Shown: positions 1 to 5,601 of the stretch, one piece after another | Numbering within the stretch: position 1 is the first letter of the stretch | Layout: every line of letters begins with the position of its first letter | Source of the DNA: Alphaproteobacteria bacterium | GTDB lineage: Bacteria > Pseudomonadota > Alphaproteobacteria > CACIAM-22H2 | Reading direction: 5' to 3' | NCBI GenBank assembly: GCA_947500965.1 | Contig: CANMWW010000082.1 | Coordinates: forward strand, 1-7,914 | DNA length: 7,914 nucleotides | Notes under the pieces: generated by a model | What the model was told of the DNA's origin: nothing | The model's database searches: none | The model's input: the letters and a program-made list of their open reading frames with translations, nothing else | Program-made: the position numbers and the translations under genes

Positions 1-1098
1 CGATCTGGTCAGCCAGTAGAACCAGCCGAAGTCGACCGCGCGGTCGAAGCGCGCGATGCCGAGCCTGTCCTCGTAGGAATCGAGGAGGCGGACCTCCTTG
101 GCGCCGGCGAAGAGCCGGTTGGTCGTCGCGACCGTGGCGCCCGGCGCCAGGTCCAGCACGCCGGTGATGTAGTCGGCCTGGTAGGCGTCTCGGCCCTGCT
201 GCGTGCTGTGCACGAAGCGCGCCTGCTTCTGCGCCTTCTGGTCGGGCACGAGAGCGACGAGCCAGTACTTGTCGGTGATGCCGAGCCAGCCGCCGGTCGA
301 CGCGGCCTCGATGCGGCCCTTCTTCTTCACGTCGTCGTAGCTCGGCTCGTTGAGGACGCCATTGAAGACGCCGATCGGCCCCTCGTGGAGGATGTAGAAG
401 CCCAGCGTCTTGGGCGTGCCCACGCGCTGCACGCGGCCATAGGGCTGGACCTGCACGGCCTCGCGCCCCTCGTTCGCGACGCTGTCCACGACCTCGAACA
501 TGAAGTCGCCGTCGACCGAGATGCGCCGCTGGAAGCGCAGGCCGGCGCCGTTGCTCCAGGTGAGCGTGACCGGGTTCCCGGGCGTGAGCGTGTCGCGGTC
601 CGCGGTCCACAGCGCCTGGCCGCCGGGCAGGGCGAGGCCGGCATTCCCCGACACCCAGCCGAACTCCGCGAAGTAGGGGTCGGGCGAGCCCTGCGGCGAG
701 AGCAGCGTGATCAGCGGGCTCGCCGGGTCGGCGGCCTCGTGGTAGCGCACGAGGCGGATGTCGTCGATCTGGCCGCCGAGGAGGCGGATCGAGCCGCGCA
801 CGGCCGGCGTCTCGATGCGCACGCGCGGGGATTGCGCGACGACCGCGGCGCGGTCGGCGGGCGCCGCGACGGCGCCGGCGGCGAGCGGGGCGGCGGCGGT
901 GCCGGGCTGCGCGGAGGGAGAGCCCGCGGGTGGCGGGGCGCCGGTGGCCGGCGCGGCCTGCTGCTCGGCGGATTGCTGGCGCGCGGCGCGCTCCTTCTCC
1001 AGGCGCGGCCCCTCGAACCAGAGCTGCCAGCCGAGGACGATGGCGACCGAGATGACGATCGCGAGGATGAGGTTCTTCTGGTTTTCGTCTTTGAACAT
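1..1098 (-). CDS. yidC: Membrane protein insertase YidC, N-terminal part (3' end outside window)
   Basis: YidC/Oxa1 family insertase of the inner membrane; it inserts and folds membrane proteins, alone or with SecYEG. The visible 366 residues begin MFKDENQKNLILAIVISVAI. Residues about 8-27 form the first transmembrane segment, typical of Gram-negative YidC. An Ala/Pro/Gln-rich linker follows (about 35-85), then the large periplasmic beta-sandwich domain (about 90-350), with family-like stretches such as GFYILHEGPIGVFNG and DKYWLVALVP. The window ends at DFGWFYWLTRS, just before the five-helix catalytic core, so the hydrophilic-groove Arg cannot be checked. The start codon lies 8 bp after the yidD stop. 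The Shine-Dalgarno sequence is weak, so translational coupling to yidD is likely. The order rpmH-rnpA-yidD-yidC is the standard bacterial one, which makes the identification firm. Truncation is only due to the window edge. Confidence 0.97.
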   Translation of the reverse strand, partial: MFKDENQKNLILAIVISVAIVLGWQLWFEGPRLEKERAARQQSAEQQAAPATGAPPPAGSPSAQPGTAAAPLAAGAVAAPADRAAVVAQSPRVRIETPAVRGSIRLLGGQIDDIRLVRYHEAADPASPLITLLSPQGSPDPYFAEFGWVSGNAGLALPGGQALWTADRDTLTPGNPVTLTWSNGAGLRFQRRISVDGDFMFEVVDSVANEGREAVQVQPYGRVQRVGTPKTLGFYILHEGPIGVFNGVLNEPSYDDVKKKGRIEAASTGGWLGITDKYWLVALVPDQKAQKQARFVHSTQQGRDAYQADYITGVLDLAPGATVATTNRLFAGAKEVRLLDSYEDRLGIARFDRAVDFGWFYWLTRS

Positions 1099-1106
1099 GG
1101 CTGTCG

Positions 1107-1373
1107 TCAGAACCTGATGTCGTTGCCGGGGCGGGCGCCGAGGCCGCGCGCCGGCGGCACGGGATCCCAGCCGCCGGGATTCCAGGGATGGCAGCGGGCG
1201 AGGCGGCGCGCGGCGAGCGCGGCGCCCTTCCACGGCCCATGGGCGGAGATGGCCTCGAGCGCGTAGGCCGAGCAGCTCGGCGCGAAGCGGCAGCAGGGGC
1301 CGAGCAGCGGCGACAGCGTCCAGCGATAGGCGTGGATGAGGCCGCGCAGCGCGGCGCCGAGCAGGGCGTTCAT
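1107..1373 (-). CDS. yidD: Membrane protein insertion efficiency factor YidD
   Basis: Small (88 aa) inner-face membrane-associated protein of the YidD family (formerly haemolysin-like DUF37), which assists YidC-dependent membrane protein insertion. The family core is clear: an amphipathic N-terminus (ALRGLIHAYRWTLSPLLG), then the signature PCCRFAPSCSAYALEAI with Cys27, Cys28 and Cys34, then the RRLARCHPWNPGGWDPVP block with Cys61. Length matches the usual 70-100 aa. The ATG at 1373 overlaps the rnpA stop by 4 bp (ATGA), so translation is probably coupled to rnpA; yidC follows 8 bp after the stop. A longer reading of this frame upstream to 1670 would lie inside rnpA and has no family similarity, so it was not used. 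Confidence 0.96.
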   Translation of the reverse strand: MNALLGAALRGLIHAYRWTLSPLLGPCCRFAPSCSAYALEAISAHGPWKGAALAARRLARCHPWNPGGWDPVPPARGLGARPGNDIRF

Positions 1374-1741
1374 CGCCGTGGCCGCGCCGGTTCCAGCGCG
1401 CGGTCGATGGCCTGGCCGACATCGCGCAGCAGCTGCTCCCAGGGCCGGTCGAGCGTGCCGGCGCGGGCGACGAAGACGTAGTCGACGCCCGGGCGGGCGC
1501 GCGCCGGGCCGAGCAGGGCGGCGGCGGCCTTGAGCCTGCGGCGGGCGCGGTTGCGGACCACGGCACCGCCGATCTTGCGGGTCGCGGTGAACCCGAAGCG
1601 CGCGGGAGCGTCGGGCGCGGCGCCCGCGTCGGCCGGGCGCGCCTGCACCACGACGCCGGGCGTCACGCACTTGCGCGACGCGGCGGCGACGGCGAGGAAT
1701 TCCGGCCGCCTGGCGAGGCGGAGTATGCGAAGCCCGTCCAT
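1370..1741 (-). CDS. rnpA: Ribonuclease P protein component
   Basis: Protein subunit of RNase P. It binds the catalytic RNA and pre-tRNA leader and so helps remove 5' leaders of tRNA precursors in the cytoplasm. The 123-residue product has the family layout: an RRPEFLAVA entry helix (about 11-20), the central strand FGFTATRKIGGAVVRNRARR (about 49-68) containing the RNR box VVRNRARRRLK, and a DYVFVARAG strand (about 87-95) followed by the C-terminal helix. It is rich in Arg, as expected for an RNA-binding subunit. ATG at 1741 is preferred; an in-frame GTG at 1750 would add three residues. Neither has a clear AGGAGG site, and a small hairpin covers this stretch. It lies 53 bp downstream of rpmH and overlaps yidD by 4 bp. 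Confidence 0.95.
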   Translation of the reverse strand: MDGLRILRLARRPEFLAVAAASRKCVTPGVVVQARPADAGAAPDAPARFGFTATRKIGGAVVRNRARRRLKAAAALLGPARARPGVDYVFVARAGTLDRPWEQLLRDVGQAIDRALEPARPRR

Positions 1742-1743
1742 GA

Positions 1744-1757
1744 GCGCCACCGGGCGC
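1744..1757 (-). repeat. Inverted repeat at the rnpA start (possible translation-damping hairpin)
   Basis: Perfect 5-bp arms (GCGCC / GGCGC) with a 4-nt loop (CGGT on the transcript strand) end two bases before the rnpA ATG at 1741. They would cover both the alternative GTG start (1750) and the only G-rich stretch that could act as a ribosome binding site. In the mRNA this could lower rnpA translation relative to rpmH. The structure is seen directly; the role is inferred, and a 5-bp GC stem can arise by chance at this base composition. Confidence 0.35.
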
Positions 1758-1794
1758 CTAGCGCGGGCGGGGAGCAGCGGCCTTGCGGGCCAGC

Positions 1795-1932
1795 TCAGGC
1801 GGAGAGCCGCTTGCGGCCCTTCGCGCGGCGACGGGCGAGCACGCGGCGGCCGCCGACGGTCTCCATGCGGGCGCGGAAGCCATGGCGGCGCTTGCGGACC
1901 AGCTTGCTGGGTTGGAACGTGCGCTTGGACAA
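1795..1932 (-). CDS. rpmH: 50S ribosomal protein L34 (TTG start)
   Basis: Small basic protein (45 aa) of the large ribosomal subunit that contacts 23S rRNA. The translation SKRTFQPSKLVRKRRHGFR continues into ARMETVGGRRVLARRRAKGR and ends KRLSA, matching L34 along its whole length (usually 44-46 aa). The frame has no ATG or GTG between the family start point and an upstream stop near 1987. The start must therefore be the TTG at 1932, which gives (M)SKRTFQPS. A GGAG element eight bases upstream of that TTG supports this. Automated callers that ignore TTG or short ORFs would miss the gene. It is the first gene of the rpmH-rnpA-yidD-yidC operon, with a strong promoter about 55 bp upstream. Confidence 0.96.
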   Translation of the reverse strand: MSKRTFQPSKLVRKRRHGFRARMETVGGRRVLARRRAKGRKRLSA

Positions 1933-1985
1933 GGGACTGGCTCCGGTCTTGGCCCGCGGGGCGGGGGTGCTTTCAAGGACCGCGG

Positions 1986-2015
1986 CTTATATCGGCCCCC
2001 CGGCAGGCAAGTCAA
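1986..2015 (-). promoter_or_regulatory. Sigma-70-type promoter for the rpmH operon
   Basis: On the minus strand, TTGACT (2015-2010) is followed after 18 bp by TATAAG (1991-1986). These match the -35 and -10 consensus at five of six positions each. Expected transcription start is near 1979, leaving a leader of about 45 nt before the rpmH TTG. The stretch is one of the few AT-containing patches in an otherwise extremely GC-rich region, and it sits where a strong promoter for a ribosomal protein operon is expected. The motif is seen directly; activity is inferred. Confidence 0.75.
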
Positions 2016-2067
2016 ATGAAGCGGCGCCCGTGCCGGGGCTTTGCTAGCATCACCGCCGTCCCGGCCG

Positions 2068-2090
2068 GGATCCGCGCGGCGCGCGGATCC
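2068..2090 (+). repeat. Perfect 10-bp inverted repeat in the ggt leader
   Basis: Arms GGATCCGCGC and GCGCGGATCC are separated by GGC. A further GCC/GGC pairing (2064-2066 with 2091-2093) is possible across a one-base bulge. It sits 34 bp upstream of the ggt ATG and more than 50 bp upstream of the rpmH -35 box. No T-run follows on either strand, so it is not a classical intrinsic terminator. It may be an mRNA leader hairpin, an operator dyad, or a remnant of a dispersed palindromic repeat. The remaining bases between rpmH and ggt show no convincing plus-strand promoter; TAGCAT at 2045-2050 is only a weak -10 candidate. Confidence 0.6.
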
Positions 2091-2124
2091 GGCGCCGGGG
2101 TCCTTCCTCGAAGCGGATTTCGCG

Positions 2125-3915
2125 ATGCGCCTCGTCCCCAGCCCCGCCGCGGGCCTCCTGCGGCTGGCGGCCGCCTTGCTGCTGGCCCTCGCGCCGGCCT
2201 TTCCGGCGCCCGGCCAGGCCCTGGCCCCGCAGCCAGAGGGGGCGGGCGGCGCCGGGGCCAGGCGCCTTGCGACCGCCAGCCGCCACATGGCCGCGGCCGC
2301 CAACCCGCTCGCCTCGGCCGCCGGGCGGGAGATCCTGCGCCAGGGCGGCAGCGCGCTCGACGCCGCGATCGCCATCCAGATGGTCCTCAACCTCGTCGAG
2401 CCGCAGTCCTCGGGCATCGGCGGTGGCGCCTTCCTCGTCCACTACGACGCCACCACGCGCAAGGTGACGACCTATGACGGCCGCGAGACGGCGCCCGCCG
2501 GCGTCGACCCGCGCTGGTTCCTCGGCGCCGACGGCAAGCCGCTGCCCTTCGCCGCGGCGTCGGTCGGCGGGCATGCCGTGGGCGTGCCGGGCCTGCTGCG
2601 CATGCTCGAGATGGCCCATCGCGACCATGGCCGCCTGCCCTGGGCGCGCAACTTCGAGCCCGCGATCGCCATGGCGCATGACGGGTTCGCGGTCAGCCCG
2701 CGGCTGCACGCGCTCGTGTCCGCCACGCCCCAGCTGCGCGAGTTCGACGCCACGCGCCGCTACTTCCTCGACGCCGAGGGCAGGCCGCTCGCCGTCGGGG
2801 CACGACTGGCCAACCCGGCCTTCGCGGAGACGCTGCGCATCGTCGCCAACGGGGGCGCCGACGCCTTCCACGCGGGCCCGATCGCCCGCGACATCGTCGC
2901 GGCCGTCGCCGGCACGGGCGCGCGCGGCGGCCTGATGACGCTCGAGGACCTCGCCGGCTACCGGCCGTCGCGGCGCGAGGCGGTCTGCACCTCCTATCGC
3001 GCGCGGCGCGTCTGCGGCATGGGGCCGCCCTCCTCGGGCGGGATCGCGGTGGCGCAGGCGCTCGGCATGCTGGAGCGCTTCGACCTCGCGGCGCTGGCGC
3101 CGGGCTCCGCGGAGGCCGTCCATCTCCTGTCCGAGGCGACCCGGCTGGCCTTCGCCGACCGCAACCGCTTCGTGGGCGATCCGGGCCACGTGCCGGTCCC
3201 CGTCGCCGGCCTGCTCGAGCCGGGCTACCTCGCCGAGCGCGCGCGCGCCATCGACCCGGCGCGGCGCATGCCGCAGGTCCTGCCCGGCAATCCCCGGCAC
3301 GCGCGGCTCGAGCTCTTCCCGGCCCATCCCGCCGACACGGCGGCCGAGATCCCCGCGACCTCGCATGTCAGCGTCGTCGACGCGGCTGGCAACGCGGTGT
3401 CGATGACGACGACGATCGAGAACGCCTTCGGCGCGCGCGTCATGGTGCGGGGCTTCCTCCTCAACAACCAGCTGACCGACTTCGCCTTCGACCCCATGGA
3501 CGGCGACCGGCAGGTCGCCAACGCGGTCGCCGGCGGCAAGCGCCCGCGCTCGTCGATGTCGCCGACGATCGTGCTCGACGCCGAGGACCGGCCGGTGCTG
3601 GTCCTGGGCTCGCCGGGCGGCGCGCGCATCATCCCCTACGTGATCCAGACGCTGGTGGCCCATCTCGACTGGGGCCTCGACATCCAGGAGGCGATCTCGC
3701 TGCCGCGCCATGCCACGCTCGGCGGCGCCGTCGAGATCGAGCGCGGCTCGTCGCTGTCCGCCGCCGCCGAGGCGCTGCGCGCGCGCGGCCACGCCGTCGC
3801 CGAGAACGAGCTCGTCAGCGGGCTGCAGGGGATCGCGATCGGCCGCGGCCCCGGCGGGCTCGTGCTGGCCGGTGGCGCCGACCCGCGGCGCGAGGGCGAG
3901 GCCCATGGCGACTGA
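2125..3915 (+). CDS. ggt: Gamma-glutamyltransferase precursor (gamma-glutamyltranspeptidase, Ntn hydrolase)
   Basis: Cleaves the gamma-glutamyl bond of glutathione and related compounds and transfers the glutamyl group to water or amino acids; probably periplasmic. The 596-aa length fits the family (E. coli 580). Residues 1-34 look like a signal peptide: MRLVP, then a hydrophobic core LLRLAAALLLALAPA; cleavage probably falls between about 25 and 34. Autoprocessing should occur before Thr412 in TSHVSVVDAAGNAVS, giving a large subunit and a 185-aa small subunit with Thr412 as nucleophile. Other family marks are SGIGGGAF, DGRETAP (Arg120, binds the glutamyl carboxylate), Glu432, Gln449, Asp452 in LLNNQLTDF, KRPRSSMSPT (Ser476, Ser477) and GSPGGAR (Gly498, Gly499). 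ATG 2125 was chosen because it opens the signal peptide, with a weak GCGGA site upstream; an upstream TTG (2041) would add unlike-leader residues. It diverges from rpmH and is followed 16 bp later by the methyltransferase gene. Confidence 0.95.
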   Translation: MRLVPSPAAGLLRLAAALLLALAPAFPAPGQALAPQPEGAGGAGARRLATASRHMAAAANPLASAAGREILRQGGSALDAAIAIQMVLNLVEPQSSGIGGGAFLVHYDATTRKVTTYDGRETAPAGVDPRWFLGADGKPLPFAAASVGGHAVGVPGLLRMLEMAHRDHGRLPWARNFEPAIAMAHDGFAVSPRLHALVSATPQLREFDATRRYFLDAEGRPLAVGARLANPAFAETLRIVANGGADAFHAGPIARDIVAAVAGTGARGGLMTLEDLAGYRPSRREAVCTSYRARRVCGMGPPSSGGIAVAQALGMLERFDLAALAPGSAEAVHLLSEATRLAFADRNRFVGDPGHVPVPVAGLLEPGYLAERARAIDPARRMPQVLPGNPRHARLELFPAHPADTAAEIPATSHVSVVDAAGNAVSMTTTIENAFGARVMVRGFLLNNQLTDFAFDPMDGDRQVANAVAGGKRPRSSMSPTIVLDAEDRPVLVLGSPGGARIIPYVIQTLVAHLDWGLDIQEAISLPRHATLGGAVEIERGSSLSAAAEALRARGHAVAENELVSGLQGIAIGRGPGGLVLAGGADPRREGEAHGD

Positions 3916-3931
3916 CCTGGAGCATCCCGGC

Positions 3932-5140
3932 ATGAACGACGACCAGCCCGCCGCCGGCCTGCCCGAGCTGCGCATGCTGCCCGGGCGCCACAAGCGCCTG
4001 CGCGACGGCCATCCCTGGGCCTTCTCGAACGAGATCGCGATGGACGCCGCGGCGCGCGCCTTGCCGCCGGGCGGGCGCGTGCGCCTCGTCTCCGCCAATG
4101 GCGAGTTCCTCGCCATCGCCGGCTTCAACCCGCGCACCCTGATCGCCGCGCGCGTGCTGGCGCGCGTGGCCGAGCCCCCGCCGATGCGCGCGCTGCTGGC
4201 CGGGCGCCTGCGCGCCGCGCTCGCGCTGCGCGAGCGGCTGCATCCCGGCGGCTTCTACCGCCTCGTCCATGCCGAGGCGGACGGCCTTCCCGGCGTCGTG
4301 GTCGACCGCTACGGCGACGTGCTCTCGGTGCAGCTCAACGCGGCGCTCGCCGAGGCGATGCGCGAGGACCTTCTCGCCGCGCTCGACGAGGTGCTGTCGC
4401 CGCGCCGCGTCGTGCTGCGCAACGATTCCCCGTCACGCGCGCTGGAAGGCCTGGCGCTCGTGGTGGAGGAGGCGCGCGGCGGCGCCGGCGACGGGCCGGT
4501 CGAGCTGCGCGAGAACGGCGCGCGCTTCCTCGCGGACCTGGGCGAGGGGCAGAAGACCGGCTGGTTCTTCGACCAGCGCGAGAACCGCGCGCGCGTCGCC
4601 GCGCTCGCGGATGGCGCGCGCGTCCTCGACGCCTATTGCTACGCCGGCGGCTTCGGCGTGCTCGCGGCCTGCCGCGGCGCGTCGGAGGTCGTGCTGCTCG
4701 ACCGCTCGGAGCGCGCGCTGGCGCTGGCCATGTCCGCCGCCGGGCTCAACGGCGTGGAGGCGCGCTGCCGGGCGCTGCGCGGCGATGCCTTCGCCGAGCT
4801 CGAGCGCATGGCGGCCGCGGGCGAGCGCTTCGACGTCGTCGTCGCCGACCCGCCGGCCTTCGTGAAGTCCCGCAAGGACATCGGCCCCGGCGCGCGCGGC
4901 TACCGCAAGCTCGCGCGGCTCTCGGCGGCGCTGGTGGCGCCGGGCGGCTTCCTCTTCGCGGCCTTGTGCTCGCACCATGTCGGGCCGGAGCTCTTCGCCG
5001 AGCAGGTGGCGCGCGGCCTCGACGACGCCGGGCGCGGCGGGCGCATCCTCGCCTCGACCGGCGCGGGCGCGGACCATCCGGTCCATCCCCACCTGCCGGA
5101 AAGCGCCTATCTCAAGGGACAGCTCCTGCAGCTCGACTGA
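3932..5140 (+). CDS. rlmI: Class I rRNA (cytosine-5-)methyltransferase, RlmI family
   Basis: SAM-dependent methyltransferase of the RlmI/YccW group (402 aa; E. coli RlmI 396). RlmI makes 5-methylcytosine at 23S rRNA C1962; the same target here is an inference from family. An N-terminal PUA-type RNA-binding domain (about 12-80) starts LPGRHKRLRDGHPWAFSNE. The EEHEY-like middle domain contains ADGLPGVVVDRYGD. The Rossmann fold holds GQKTGWFFDQRENR (206-219), SAM motif I DAYCYAGGF (233-241), motif IV DPPAF (306-310) and the catalytic-cysteine region LCSHH with Cys346. The end, DHPVHPHLPESAYLKG, is also typical. ATG 3932 is preferred because GGAG lies nine bases upstream; an in-frame ATG at 3905 overlaps the end of ggt and would add nine residues. 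Other substrate specificity within the family cannot be excluded. Confidence 0.9.
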   Translation: MNDDQPAAGLPELRMLPGRHKRLRDGHPWAFSNEIAMDAAARALPPGGRVRLVSANGEFLAIAGFNPRTLIAARVLARVAEPPPMRALLAGRLRAALALRERLHPGGFYRLVHAEADGLPGVVVDRYGDVLSVQLNAALAEAMREDLLAALDEVLSPRRVVLRNDSPSRALEGLALVVEEARGGAGDGPVELRENGARFLADLGEGQKTGWFFDQRENRARVAALADGARVLDAYCYAGGFGVLAACRGASEVVLLDRSERALALAMSAAGLNGVEARCRALRGDAFAELERMAAAGERFDVVVADPPAFVKSRKDIGPGARGYRKLARLSAALVAPGGFLFAALCSHHVGPELFAEQVARGLDDAGRGGRILASTGAGADHPVHPHLPESAYLKGQLLQLD

Positions 5141-5172
5141 GCCGGGACGCGCAGCAGCAAGGGAACGGGATC

Positions 5173-5592
5173 ATGCCGAGGGACATGGACGAGGGCGGCG
5201 GTGGCCGCAGGCCGCAGGGCCGCAACGTGCTGGGCGGGACGCTGGCGACATGCTCGCGCGCGCCGCTCACCGGCTTCTACCGCGACGGCTGCTGCAATGT
5301 CGGCTCGGACGATGTCGGCGTCCACGCGGTCTGCGCGGAGGTGACGAAGGAGTTCCTTGCCTTCTCGAAGGCGCGCGGCAACGACCTCTCGACGCCCTCG
5401 CCCCGCCATGGCTTCCCCGGCCTCGTCCCCGGCGATCGCTGGTGCCTGTGCCTCGCGCGCTGGATCGAGGCGTGGCAGGCCGGCGTGGCGCCGCGCCTCG
5501 TGCTGGAGGCGACGCACGAGGTGGCGCTGCGCCACGTGACGCTGGAGACGCTCAGGGCGCATTCCGTCGATGCGCCGCGCGACGACGGCTGA
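5173..5592 (+). CDS. DUF2237 family protein (function unknown)
   Basis: Product of 139 aa matching the DUF2237 family, whose biochemical role is not known. The conserved blocks are present in order: NVLGGTLATCS (18-28), TGFYRDGCCNVGSDDVG (33-49), GNDLSTP (69-75), FPGLVPGDRWCLCLARW (81-97) and APRLVLEATHE (106-116). Six cysteines are visible (27, 40, 41, 54, 91, 93), including a CC pair and a CxC pair inside conserved blocks, together with His115. These could bind metal or form disulfides, but that is only inference. There is no signal peptide or membrane segment, so it is probably cytoplasmic. ATG 5173 has AAGGGA eight bases upstream. The gene follows the methyltransferase by 32 bp and is probably co-transcribed with it. 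The charged Gly-rich first 16 residues extend beyond the family core. Confidence 0.9.
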   Translation: MPRDMDEGGGGRRPQGRNVLGGTLATCSRAPLTGFYRDGCCNVGSDDVGVHAVCAEVTKEFLAFSKARGNDLSTPSPRHGFPGLVPGDRWCLCLARWIEAWQAGVAPRLVLEATHEVALRHVTLETLRAHSVDAPRDDG

Positions 5593-5601
5593 GCTTCAGC
5601 C
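5587..5601. terminator. Small palindrome containing both convergent stop codons (possible weak bidirectional terminator)
   Basis: GGCTGA and TCAGCC arms flank a 3-nt GCT loop. Each arm carries the Gly-stop end of one of the two convergent genes, which are separated by only 3 bp. No T-run follows on either strand, so intrinsic termination would be weak. The symmetry may simply reflect both proteins ending in GGC-TGA. No better terminator was found between the two convergent operons. Confidence 0.3.

Noticed and set aside
208..1266. 352-codon plus-strand frame
   Set aside because: It lies opposite yidC and part of yidD, has low-complexity composition and no domain; it is a shadow of the real genes.
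2064..2093. Inverted repeat as an intrinsic terminator
   Set aside because: No T-run on either strand, and it lies upstream of both divergent operons rather than after a gene.
2050..4137. 695-codon open frame on the minus strand across ggt
   Set aside because: It is antisense to a clear gamma-glutamyltransferase, is rich in Arg/Gly/Ala/His, has no recognisable domain, and such long antisense frames are expected at this GC content.
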